From the NCBI GenBank assembly GCA_012511425.1, contig JAAZGC010000025.1, positions 1-9,364 on the forward strand: a stretch of DNA of 9,364 nucleotides, given 5' to 3'. Within the stretch, counting starts at the first letter, position 1; every line of letters begins with the position of its first letter. The notes below the pieces were generated by a model. That model was not told the DNA's origin and searched no databases. It saw only the letters and a program-made list of their open reading frames with translations. The DNA comes from Clostridiales bacterium (lineage in GTDB: Bacteria > Bacillota > Clostridia > Oscillospirales > CAG-272). The translations under genes were made by a program, and so were the position numbers. Positions 1 through 6,626 of the stretch are shown here, piece after piece.

Positions 1-32
1 ATCCCTTTTTTTATTCAAATCAGGAATATTTC

Positions 33-605
33 TTACTCGGGCTTCTTTTCTAACTTCAGCGGATAATTTCCCAAATAATCGAGCTTGAAGCCATTTGCCT
101 TGTATTTTTTGTAATCGAAAGCGTTGAGCTCGTCGACGGCGAGTTTATGGAACTCGTAGAAATTATGCCACCACTCATAGCCGGTGCCAAGATCGGCGTT
201 AAGATAGGCGTCTGCGATATCGCAGCCCATCGCGGGGGCTACATAGAAAGCGCCCATTGCGAGGACATTTACTCCGTTTCCGGTTATGGCGCGTAGAGCC
301 GCCGGAACGCTTTCGACGACACCGGACATGACGCCGGGGCATTTGCTCGCGGCTATATGGATTCCCATTCCGGTGCCGCAGAAGAGGAGCGCCCGCTCGA
401 ATTCGCCTTCCGAGATTTTTGAACCGACGCGAAGTCCGATTCTGTGGAACATGTTTTCGGGATCGTCGACCGATGGATCGGTTACGCCGAGGTCTGTGAT
501 TTTCCAGCCTTTATCGCGAAGGTGCTTGCATACCGCTTCTTTCAGCGGATAACCTGCAAAGTCGGCGCCGACCACAAGATACTTGTCTTTTACTGTCTTC
601 ATCAT
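33..605 (-). CDS. RpiB/LacA/LacB-family sugar-phosphate isomerase, atypical
   Basis: 190-residue cytoplasmic protein of the RpiB/LacAB fold, a family that interconverts aldose and ketose phosphates such as ribose 5-phosphate and ribulose 5-phosphate. Seen: an N-terminal GADFAGYPLK loop (residues 13-22, family form G-D-H-A-G), the CGTGMG loop with the proton-transferring Cys at 76, IAASKCPG after it, and GNGVNVLAMG (109-118), matching the family HNDxNVLxxG. The active-site His of the first loop is Phe16, and the ring-opening His before the Asn is Gly109. Together with about 40 extra C-terminal residues (149-190, rich in Tyr, Lys and Trp; the family is usually near 150), this argues against ordinary ribose-5-phosphate isomerase and for another substrate. 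The start is the first of two adjacent ATGs, with AAGGAG just upstream. It lies 16 bases after the propeller gene, so the two are probably co-transcribed. Family assignment is firm; the substrate is unknown. No terminator is visible before the window edge. Confidence 0.85.
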   Translation of the reverse strand: MMKTVKDKYLVVGADFAGYPLKEAVCKHLRDKGWKITDLGVTDPSVDDPENMFHRIGLRVGSKISEGEFERALLFCGTGMGIHIAASKCPGVMSGVVESVPAALRAITGNGVNVLAMGAFYVAPAMGCDIADAYLNADLGTGYEWWHNFYEFHKLAVDELNAFDYKKYKANGFKLDYLGNYPLKLEKKPE

Positions 606-621
606 GCTTTCTCCTTTTGAT

Positions 622-1524
622 TTATATTAAAATTGGTTTATCGTCTTTGAATGCTATCTGCTGCCTCGAAAGATACCAGCTTTTACCCATATCCGCCGAG
701 CCCTGATAATATAGCAGGATGTCTCCAGATTCAGTTTCGTAAATATAAGGATGACCGGATTCGCATTGGTTCCAGCTACCGGGAGGACCGTTTTTCATAA
801 GCGGTTCTTTTATAAACAAGCGGTGGAAGGTAAAACCGTCTTCCGAGACGGCGCAGCCTATCTGCTGAGGTTCGCAGTTATATGCGCCCGCATAAAACAG
901 GTATACAAAACCGTCTTTTACGAGAGCTGCCGGGGCTTCGATACAGCGCTTCTCCCATTCAAGCTCCGGTTTTAGTATAATATCCGGATACAGCTCCCAG
1001 CTTCGGCTTGAAAAATCGGAAGACAACGGCGCGGATGCGGCTCCGAGCAGCTGGTCTTTCATATCCTTATCTCTTGTTGCGAAATAAAGCAGGAGCTTAT
1101 CACCGAAAACACATACATCGGCGTCAATGGCTCTGCCGCAGGACCATTCCGGCATTTCCGCCCAGGGGCGGCGCGGGGCGAAAACGGGATTGCTTTCATC
1201 TTTTATAAAATTATATCCGTCTTTTGACACCGCGTGACAGATGGCGTCAAGTTTTCCGTTGCCGTAGGTCTGATAAAACAGATGAACTATGCCGTCGATT
1301 TTTATCGCCGCGGGCGCGCCTATTCCGTTTTTTTCACATTCCTGAGTTATCGGCAATTCTTGGTTGAAGATGAAATCTTTTCCGTCATCCGATTCGGCTA
1401 TTCCGATTCCGAGGGTATCGTTCATAATCGAATGATAGAGCAATGTTTTGCCACCGATTTCGATGACTGCCGGGTCTTTTGCAAACAGTTTTCCGGAGAC
1501 TTCGGATTTATATGTAAAAAGCAT
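622..1524 (-). CDS. Five-bladed beta-propeller glycosidase-like protein (GH43/GH32 clan type)
   Basis: 300-residue protein with no signal peptide, so cytoplasmic. Repeated blade signatures are visible: xxxGIVHLFYQT (about 78-86), GDKLLLYFATRD (141-152), DGFVYLFYAGAYN (204-216) and GDILLYYQGS (267-276). Carboxylates sit where GH43-type enzymes hold them: Asp17 in KDPAVI near the N-terminus, Asp134/136 in RAIDADVCVF and Glu196 in CIEAPAAL. These could be catalytic base, pKa modulator and acid, which would make it a hydrolase on arabino-, xylo- or fructosides; a GH130-like phosphorylase or a non-catalytic propeller is also possible. I chose the ATG at 1524 over an upstream in-frame TTG at 1551 because AGGAG stands 6 bases before it. 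It is first in an operon with the isomerase gene 16 bases downstream, which suggests intracellular processing of an imported oligosaccharide. Fold confident, activity and substrate not. Confidence 0.72.
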   Translation of the reverse strand: MLFTYKSEVSGKLFAKDPAVIEIGGKTLLYHSIMNDTLGIGIAESDDGKDFIFNQELPITQECEKNGIGAPAAIKIDGIVHLFYQTYGNGKLDAICHAVSKDGYNFIKDESNPVFAPRRPWAEMPEWSCGRAIDADVCVFGDKLLLYFATRDKDMKDQLLGAASAPLSSDFSSRSWELYPDIILKPELEWEKRCIEAPAALVKDGFVYLFYAGAYNCEPQQIGCAVSEDGFTFHRLFIKEPLMKNGPPGSWNQCESGHPYIYETESGDILLYYQGSADMGKSWYLSRQQIAFKDDKPILI

Positions 1525-1570
1525 TTTTTCTCCTGTTTTCTGCGGAGGCAAGGCAGTTTTGTGTACTTAT

Positions 1571-1599
1571 ATTATATCATCATTGATGCAAAATCGCAA
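1571..1599 (-). promoter_or_regulatory. Sigma-A promoter of the propeller/isomerase operon
   Basis: On the minus strand: -35 TTGCGA (1594-1599), 17-bp spacer, -10 TATAAT (1571-1576) preceded by TGA, an extended -10. Predicted transcription start is near 1564, giving a leader of about 40 bases before the ATG at 1524. It shows that this gene pair can be transcribed independently of the iorAB-ligase operon upstream. Confidence 0.8.
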
Positions 1600-1688
1600 G
1601 TGGCTTATATGATTTATGGAGACGATTTTTTATTTGATATCCTGATTTCTGTCTGATAAACGAATGCCCGCGGTTTTTGTGCTTGACA

Positions 1689-1724
1689 CCGTAAATAATT
1701 ACGGCAGACCTTTTTTTGATCTGC
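1689..1724 (-). other. Two adjoining hairpins after the aryl-CoA ligase gene
   Basis: Just past the ligase stop the minus-strand RNA can form a 7-bp stem, GCAGAUC with GGUCUGC (1718-1724 and 1704-1710), around a loop of seven A. It is followed at once by a perfect 6-bp stem CCGUAA/UUACGG with a UUAU loop (1689-1704, sharing one base). The first stem needs a G-U pair in minus-strand RNA but has a C-A mismatch in plus-strand RNA, so it fits minus transcription. There is no U-tract after either stem, so this is not a standard intrinsic terminator; it may protect the 3' end or mark a weak or factor-dependent stop. Confidence 0.45.
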
Positions 1725-1734
1725 TGCTTTTTTA

Positions 1735-2970
1735 TCAGTCGTATCTTTCGTCGATGACGCGCTTGGTTTTTTTCTCGCTTCTCGGAAGCACTCCGACTTC
1801 AACTACCTTGACAAGCGGGGTGAAGCCGATGCGGCTTTTGACCGACGCCGCGACCATATCCGCCATATCAAGGAAATTGACCCTGCCGTTGGTTTCGACA
1901 TATATCCGCATTGTATCTCTGCCGTCAAGATGGCTGATGCGTATCTGGTATTCGCTCGAAAGCTCCGGGAAAGTCGCAAAAATTTCTTCTATCTGCTTGG
2001 GGAAAACGTTTACCCCCTTGATTATCATCATGTCGTCGCTGCGGCCGTTGATTGCATCGATCCTCGGGTGTTTTGATCCGCAGGGACATTCTCCGGGGAT
2101 TATACGGCTGATGTCATGCGTACGGTAGCGGATAAGGGGAGCGCCTTCTTTTACAAGGGTTGTGATTACTATTTCTCCGTATTCGCCGTCGGGAACATTT
2201 TTGCCGGTTTCCGGATCGATTATTTCCAAATAAATGAAGTCATCCCATATATGCATTCCGGTATCGTATTTACAGCTTATGCCGATGCCGGGGCCGTAAA
2301 TCTCGGTAAGTCCGTAAATATCGTAAAGCTCTATCCCGAGACCGTTTTTTATCCTGTCGCGCATCTTCGGGCTCCAGCGCTCGGAACCGAGCACGCCTTT
2401 TTTGAGGAATATTTTATCTTTCAGACCGCGCTTCTCAACTTCCTCGGTTAAAAGCAGCGCGTATGATGAGGTGGCGGTTAAAACCGTCGTCTTCAAATCC
2501 TGCATCATCTTAAGCTGCTTGTCTGTATTTCCGGGACCCATCGGAACAACCATTGCACCCAGTTTTTCGGCTCCGAGCTGGAAACCGATTCCGGCTGTCC
2601 AAAGCCCGTAGGCGGGTGTTATCTGGATCCTGTCTTCAGTCGTGACGCCTGCAAACTCATAGCAGCGCTTGAACATTTCCGACCAGTCATCGACGTCTTT
2701 GGCGGTATACGGGATTATGACCGGGGTGCCGGTAGTGCCGGAAGACGAATGAATTCTGACTATCTCACTCTCCGGGACTGCCATAAGTCCGAGGGGATAA
2801 GCATCGCGGAGCTCCTGTTTATCCGAAAACGGAAGGTTTTCGAAGTCTTCTACTGTTTTAACACCGGTAATGCCGGCTTCTTTCTTCTTTCTACCGTAAA
2901 AGTTATCCGCTTTAACAAGCCTTTCTATCTGGTGGTTGACTTGATCGAGCTGTGTCTGATTGATCTGCAT
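1735..2970 (-). CDS. paaK: Phenylacetate-CoA ligase family (PaaK-type) aryl-CoA ligase
   Basis: 411-residue ANL-superfamily enzyme that activates an aryl acid with ATP to the acyl adenylate and then forms the CoA thioester. Seen in order: the ATP-binding loop SSSGTTGTP (75-83), the adenine/AMP motif YGLTEIYGPG (219-228), GEYGEIVITT (262-271), RYRTHDISR (281-289), the CPCG cysteines (295-298) that help bind a structural zinc in this family, hinge GRSDDMMIIKGVNVFP (309-324), and the C-terminal LPRSEKKTKRV, whose Lys401 is the likely adenylation lysine. It is slightly short: the first 20-odd residues typical of PaaK are missing. The start is secure because an in-frame TAA lies 21 bases upstream with no other start between; AGAGG precedes it. 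It lies 18 bases after iorB. Next to iorAB it most likely acts on phenylacetate, indoleacetate or hydroxyphenylacetate, in either direction. Confidence 0.9.
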   Translation of the reverse strand: MQINQTQLDQVNHQIERLVKADNFYGRKKKEAGITGVKTVEDFENLPFSDKQELRDAYPLGLMAVPESEIVRIHSSSGTTGTPVIIPYTAKDVDDWSEMFKRCYEFAGVTTEDRIQITPAYGLWTAGIGFQLGAEKLGAMVVPMGPGNTDKQLKMMQDLKTTVLTATSSYALLLTEEVEKRGLKDKIFLKKGVLGSERWSPKMRDRIKNGLGIELYDIYGLTEIYGPGIGISCKYDTGMHIWDDFIYLEIIDPETGKNVPDGEYGEIVITTLVKEGAPLIRYRTHDISRIIPGECPCGSKHPRIDAINGRSDDMMIIKGVNVFPKQIEEIFATFPELSSEYQIRISHLDGRDTMRIYVETNGRVNFLDMADMVAASVKSRIGFTPLVKVVEVGVLPRSEKKTKRVIDERYD

Positions 2971-2988
2971 ATATAACCTCTGAAAATA

Positions 2989-3567
2989 TTATCTCTGTTT
3001 TGTATAATAAAGTGCTTCTCTGTTTAGCTGCCTGAATTTTTCCGGAATTATCTTATCAATAGCCGATAAAAGCGCGTCTTCGTCTATTCCGAGTTCACCG
3101 CTTCTTGCGGCTGCTCCGAGCAGTACAACGTTAAGTACCCTTGAAGAATCGAGCTGAGCTGCTGCCGCTTCCGAGTCGACCAAGGTCAGCCGCTTGACGG
3201 TTGATTTGAGGAAGTCCATTATCTCATCATAAGGATAAACAGACTTACCGATCGCAGCCGAAACCGGCATCACCGGCCGCAGCGACACTATCGCTGCCCC
3301 TCCGCAGCGGAGATACGGAAGCATACGGACGACTTCTGCCGGCTCAAATCCGATAATTAAATCGGCTTCTCCTTTGGCTATCAGCGGCGAGTTTATATCC
3401 TTTCCCAGCCTGATATGCGAAAATACCGAACCGCCGCGCTGCGCCATGCCTATCGTTTCCGCCGAGCGGACGTCCAGTCCCTTTTCCATCGCGGCAGCCG
3501 CTATAAGTCGGGAGGCCATTATGGTTCCCTGCCCGCCTACGCCGCAGAGGATAATGCTTTTATTCAT
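2989..3567 (-). CDS. iorB: Indolepyruvate:ferredoxin oxidoreductase, beta subunit
   Basis: 192-residue gamma-type domain of the 2-oxoacid:ferredoxin oxidoreductase superfamily, the smaller partner of IorA in the cytoplasmic enzyme that converts aryl-pyruvates and CoA to aryl-acetyl-CoA, CO2 and reduced ferredoxin. Seen: the N-terminal glycine-rich GVGGQGTIMASRLIA (9-23), the family motif GMAQRGGSV (40-48) and GEADLIIGFEPAE (66-78). Length is normal for IorB. The ATG lies inside the end of iorA in the overlap ATGAATAA, with GGAGG 8 bases upstream, which points to translational coupling and equal amounts of the two subunits. Its TAA stop is in the same frame as the ligase gene 18 bases on. Assignment rests on motif and on position beside iorA. 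Confidence 0.93.
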   Translation of the reverse strand: MNKSIILCGVGGQGTIMASRLIAAAAMEKGLDVRSAETIGMAQRGGSVFSHIRLGKDINSPLIAKGEADLIIGFEPAEVVRMLPYLRCGGAAIVSLRPVMPVSAAIGKSVYPYDEIMDFLKSTVKRLTLVDSEAAAAQLDSSRVLNVVLLGAAARSGELGIDEDALLSAIDKIIPEKFRQLNREALYYTKQR

Positions 3568-5386
3568 TGCCTTTACCTCCGCTTATCGCTTTTGTCGGAC
3601 AGATCTGCTCGCATAGGGTACAGCCGGTGCAAAGCATATTGTCGATAAAAGTCTTTTTTCCTTTAAAAGTAAGCGCCGGGCAGCCGAGTTCTCTTATGCA
3701 TTTTTTGCAGCCGACGCATTTTTCTTCGTCTACGATCGATCTGCCTTTCGGTTTTGTAAGCACTACACAGTGAGACTCAAAGATAATCGCTTTGACGCCG
3801 GGTTCGTCCGCAACACGCTTCACATTTTCGACTGCTTTTTTATGGTCGAGCGGGTTCAGCGTCTCGACGGTTTTTAGCCCTATCGCGCGGAGTATCGCGG
3901 CTATCGAGACTTTCTCAACTTTTTCGTCCATCATGGTGATGCCTGTGCCGGGATGGGGCTGCTGACCGGTCATCGCGGTGGTTGAGTTGTCGACTACAAC
4001 GACCGTCAAATCTGCTTGATTGTAAAAGGCGTTAATAACGCCGGTAATTCCGGAGGCGAAGAAAGTGGAGTCGCCTACAAATGCGAAGCACTTTGTATCC
4101 GGTTCAGTATGGTAAATTCCCTGAGCAACGGTTATTCCCGCGCCCATGCAAAGACAGGTATCGCACATATCGAGCGGCGCGGCGTTACCGAGGGTGTAAC
4201 AGCCGATATCGCCGCAGAATACCGCCTTTTTGCCTTTCATTGCCTGTTTTACCGCATAGAAAGAGGCGCGGTGAGGACATCCGGCGCAGAGTACCGGCGG
4301 TCTTGCCGGCAGAGCAGGAGGTTGTTCCGTCGATTTTGCGATATCAGGCTTTTCAATATTCAGGAATTTATTTAAAGACGACTTTACCGAATCGACGGTG
4401 TTTTCGCCCGAAGCGGCTATATCCGATGTGAGTTTGCCGCGGATTTTGACTTTGAGACCGTATTTGCCGCAGACATATGTCAGCGCGCGTTCGATTACCG
4501 GGTCAAGCTCCTCAATGCAGAGCACTTCGTCAAGTCCGTCGAGAAATTCCAGCGCTTTCTTTTCCGGGAACGGAAAAGGGGTTGCGATTTTTAAGATTTT
4601 AGGACGATCGGAGCTGCCCTGGGCGTCAAGGGTATACGTGAAATTTATTCCGTGGGTCGCGACGCCTTTTTTTGATGATTTCAGGCTGCCGCGCGAAGCG
4701 AGTATCTCATTTGCGTGATAATCGGAAAACACATCGGCGAGGGCGGCATTTCTCGCCTCGATAAGCGCATGGTTCTTCTGCGACAGGCGTGGGAAAATGA
4801 CCCATCTGGAGCTGTCTTTAACAAATCCTTCCGGAACGTTTTTGTAATATTCGTCTTCGTCTTTTATTTCTATCGCTTCATAGCCGTGATCCACCCGCGT
4901 TGTTACGCGGAAAAAAACCGGAGTGCCGTATTTCTCCGAAAGCTCGAAGGCTTCGCCGATCATCGTGTATGCTTCCGATACCGATGAGGGGTCAAATACG
5001 GGGACTTTCGAAAACATCGCAAATGTACGGGTGTCCTGTTCTGTCTGAGAGGAAATGGGTCCCGGGTCGTCGGCAACAAGAACTACCATGCCGCCCTTGA
5101 CGCCGATGTATTCAAGGCTCATAAGCGGGTCGGAGGCAACATTCAGCCCTACCTGCTTCATCGTCACCATAACCCTGGCGCCGCAGTATGCCGCGCCGGC
5201 GCCGACTTCCATCGCCGCCTTTTCGTTTGTCGACCATTCGACGTGAACATTGCCGGGGTTCCTTGCGGCGACCGTTTCCAAAACCTCGGTCGAGGGAGTG
5301 CCGGGATATCCGGCGACAAGATTGACTCCCGCCGCCAAAGCTCCCAGGGCTATCGCCTGGTTGCCCATCAAAAATTCTTTATGCAT
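3560..5386 (-). CDS. iorA: Indolepyruvate:ferredoxin oxidoreductase, alpha subunit
   Basis: 608-residue catalytic subunit, full length. Seen in order: the thiamin-diphosphate pyrimidine-binding domain (GNQAIALGALAAG at 8-20, AGYPGTPSTE at 25-34, VEWSTNEKAAMEVGAGAA at 49-66, with Glu55 placed as the TPP-activating Glu); a middle domain; the TPP pyrophosphate domain (CAGCPHR at 367-373, GDIGCYTLG at 392-400, VGDSTFFASG at 437-446, VVDNSTTAMTG at 464-474); and a C-terminal ferredoxin domain with two [4Fe-4S] sites, C557-x2-C-x2-C563-x5-C569-P and C586-x2-C-x2-C-x3-C596-P. It decarboxylates indolepyruvate, phenylpyruvate and hydroxyphenylpyruvate from transaminated aromatic amino acids and passes electrons to ferredoxin. 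The first ATG is preferred: AAGAG lies 8 bases upstream, whereas the Met at residue 7 has no ribosome site. It leads the operon with iorB and the ligase gene. Confidence 0.96.
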   Translation of the reverse strand: MHKEFLMGNQAIALGALAAGVNLVAGYPGTPSTEVLETVAARNPGNVHVEWSTNEKAAMEVGAGAAYCGARVMVTMKQVGLNVASDPLMSLEYIGVKGGMVVLVADDPGPISSQTEQDTRTFAMFSKVPVFDPSSVSEAYTMIGEAFELSEKYGTPVFFRVTTRVDHGYEAIEIKDEDEYYKNVPEGFVKDSSRWVIFPRLSQKNHALIEARNAALADVFSDYHANEILASRGSLKSSKKGVATHGINFTYTLDAQGSSDRPKILKIATPFPFPEKKALEFLDGLDEVLCIEELDPVIERALTYVCGKYGLKVKIRGKLTSDIAASGENTVDSVKSSLNKFLNIEKPDIAKSTEQPPALPARPPVLCAGCPHRASFYAVKQAMKGKKAVFCGDIGCYTLGNAAPLDMCDTCLCMGAGITVAQGIYHTEPDTKCFAFVGDSTFFASGITGVINAFYNQADLTVVVVDNSTTAMTGQQPHPGTGITMMDEKVEKVSIAAILRAIGLKTVETLNPLDHKKAVENVKRVADEPGVKAIIFESHCVVLTKPKGRSIVDEEKCVGCKKCIRELGCPALTFKGKKTFIDNMLCTGCTLCEQICPTKAISGGKGNE

Positions 5387-5408
5387 TTTAATTCTCTTTT
5401 TGAATATT

Positions 5409-5424
5409 AAGGCGGTTAAGCCTT
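5409..5424. promoter_or_regulatory. Inverted repeat in the iorA leader, possible operator
   Basis: AAGGC(N6)GCCTT, an imperfect palindrome lying about 11-26 bases after the predicted transcription start of iorA. Its position between promoter and start codon would suit a repressor site or a small leader hairpin. There is no second copy in the window to support a regulon, so the role is speculative. Confidence 0.3.
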
Positions 5425-5441
5425 GATAAAACGTAAATGAT

Positions 5442-5470
5442 ATTATACCACGATTTTATAAAATATTCAA
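5442..5470 (-). promoter_or_regulatory. Sigma-A promoter of the iorA-iorB-ligase operon
   Basis: Minus strand: -35 TTGAAT (5465-5470), 17-bp spacer, -10 TATAAT (5442-5447) preceded by TGG, an extended -10. Start predicted near 5435, leader about 49 bases to the iorA ATG. It sits downstream of the terminator of the preceding gene, so the operon is an independent unit. Confidence 0.82.
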
Positions 5471-5546
5471 CCGAAATGATTTAAGAGGTATTGAAAACAA
5501 TAACAGTAATTGTATCCCCGGTTATTTTTGTCTGACTCGGCGCAAT

Positions 5547-5574
5547 AAAAAATCTCCGGAGAATTTTCCGGAGA
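5547..5574 (-). terminator. Intrinsic terminator of the TIM-barrel gene
   Basis: Minus-strand RNA forms a perfect 8-bp GC-rich stem, UCUCCGGA with UCCGGAGA (5567-5574 and 5553-5560), a 6-base loop, then six U (5547-5552). It begins about 43 bases past the stop codon at 5618 and lies upstream of the iorA promoter, separating the two transcription units. Confidence 0.92.
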
Positions 5575-5617
5575 ACAGATAAAATCAAATACATACAATA
5601 ATTTTCTAAGTCGAACT

Positions 5618-6472
5618 TTATTTATGCCCCAATATCTCCTGCTTTGCCGGGGAGCTTCTTGCGGTGAGGTCGGGGAAACGGCGCTCAAGGGCTGCAAAGG
5701 AGATTTCGACATCCTCATGCACCTCGGCTTCTGATGTTGCTCCCACAGTTATCATGTCACAGTCGCGGATGACGTTCCAGTTGAAATTCAGGCCGACAAA
5801 CGGAGTGGTGCGGCCGGCGGCAAAAGGCTTGATGGTCATAACCGGTTTTTTGGCGTTATTTATAATCCTTGCGACGCTTTCGATCTCTATCTGCATCAGA
5901 AAGCCCATGCAGTTGAATATCTGGATATACGTTTCGACATCATAGCCGTTTGAATCGCAATATAGGATTGCCTCCGGCATATGGGCGGAGAGACCCGGAA
6001 TCAGTCTCGCATCGCGTATCATCGAAAGATAGTCGGGCAGGCGGACGATTTTCTGAAGATTTTTATTTACCAGCTGCTCCATGCTGGAATGGTGGATAAG
6101 GCAGAAGGTCGAGCCTATTTCGGCGCTGTGTTTTATCACCTTCTCGGCTTCGGCTCTTGCAGAGGCGCTGTCGTCGACATTCATTACGGGGGTGTCGATG
6201 ATTATTATTTTCTTTCCGGATTTTTCTTCGGCGTATTTAATTGCTTCGAAGCAGATGGGGGTGGTGCTGACGGGACCCATTACCGCGTCTATGCCGTATT
6301 CGAGATAGGCTTCGAATATCGGATAGAAATCTTCTTTTTTCTGATAGCGATCTTTTATGCCGGCATCTGCCGCCGAGCTGCGGTGGCTGTAACCTAAAAG
6401 CCAGTTGGTACCGATCAGCATACGCGGCAAGGAAACACCGCCTACCGTGGTTCTCGGAAATATTTTGCTCAT
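5618..6472 (-). CDS. TIM-barrel protein of unknown function
   Basis: 284-residue soluble protein without signal peptide or membrane segment. Alternating strand-like segments and helices suggest a (beta/alpha)8 barrel: LPRMLIGTNWLLG (15-27), YGIDAVMGP (59-67), KKIIIIDTPV (87-96), STFCLIHHS (121-129), ARLIPGLSAHMPEAI (155-169), MGFLMQIE (189-196), KKPVMTIKPFAAGR (208-221) and CDMITVGATSEAEVHEDV (238-255). The last two resemble the C-terminal strands of aldo/keto reductases, but I cannot place the Asp-Tyr-Lys-His tetrad or an NADPH site. His127-His128, His164 and Lys215 sit at strand ends, where barrel active-site residues lie. The ATG at 6472 has AAGAAGG 8 bases upstream. It is a single-gene unit with a consensus promoter and its own terminator. 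I do not recognise a function; a sugar lyase, aldolase or epimerase-type barrel is possible, without direct support. Confidence 0.8.
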   Translation of the reverse strand: MSKIFPRTTVGGVSLPRMLIGTNWLLGYSHRSSAADAGIKDRYQKKEDFYPIFEAYLEYGIDAVMGPVSTTPICFEAIKYAEEKSGKKIIIIDTPVMNVDDSASARAEAEKVIKHSAEIGSTFCLIHHSSMEQLVNKNLQKIVRLPDYLSMIRDARLIPGLSAHMPEAILYCDSNGYDVETYIQIFNCMGFLMQIEIESVARIINNAKKPVMTIKPFAAGRTTPFVGLNFNWNVIRDCDMITVGATSEAEVHEDVEISFAALERRFPDLTARSSPAKQEILGHK

Positions 6473-6510
6473 ATCAGTTACCTTCTTTTGTTTTGTTTCT
6501 GTTTATCTAC

Positions 6511-6539
6511 ATTATAGCATGGTCGGGGTTTTATGTCAA
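6511..6539 (-). promoter_or_regulatory. Perfect-consensus sigma-A promoter of the TIM-barrel gene
   Basis: Minus strand: -35 TTGACA (6534-6539), exactly 17 bp, -10 TATAAT (6511-6516), with TGC before the -10 (extended). Both hexamers match consensus at every position. Start predicted near 6504; the leader is about 31 bases, A-rich, with no obvious structure before the ribosome site. Confidence 0.92.
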
Positions 6540-6584
6540 TATGCCGATACCAAATTACCTGTTTACATCATTACAAAGAATCGA

Positions 6585-6619
6585 TATATTAAAGGCATAT
6601 GATCCGAAATTCATATGCC
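6585..6619 (-). terminator. Probable weak intrinsic terminator of the pilus/sortase operon
   Basis: Minus-strand RNA after the second sortase gene forms a perfect 9-bp stem GGCAUAUGA/UCAUAUGCC (6611-6619 and 6594-6602) with an 8-base loop containing UUCG, followed by UUUAAUAUAU. The stem starts 7 bases past the stop codon at 6627. The U-tract is interrupted by A, so efficiency may be low, but position and perfect pairing fit the operon end. Confidence 0.65.
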
Positions 6620-6626
6620 CGGGTTA

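Noticed and set aside
1..32. Possible terminator at the left edge from the T-run on the plus strand
   Set aside because: On the transcribed minus strand it is an A-run with no stem, so it cannot be an intrinsic terminator for the isomerase gene.
1525..1551. Longer start (TTG at 1551) for the propeller protein
   Set aside because: The ATG at 1524 has AGGAG at ideal distance, and the nine extra residues include the ribosome-site bases themselves.
1683..1688. TTGACA on the plus strand as a -35 box
   Set aside because: No -10-like hexamer lies 16-18 bp downstream on that strand, and no plus-strand gene follows.
1664..2128. Plus-strand open frame of 154 codons over the 3' end of the ligase gene
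   Set aside because: It is antisense to well-conserved ligase motifs, has no ribosome site that I can see, and its Ser/Leu/Thr-rich content is that of a shadow frame.
5467..5718. Minus-strand open frame of 83 codons overlapping the end of the TIM-barrel gene
   Set aside because: It runs through the intrinsic terminator and in another frame of the barrel gene; no motif or ribosome site supports it.
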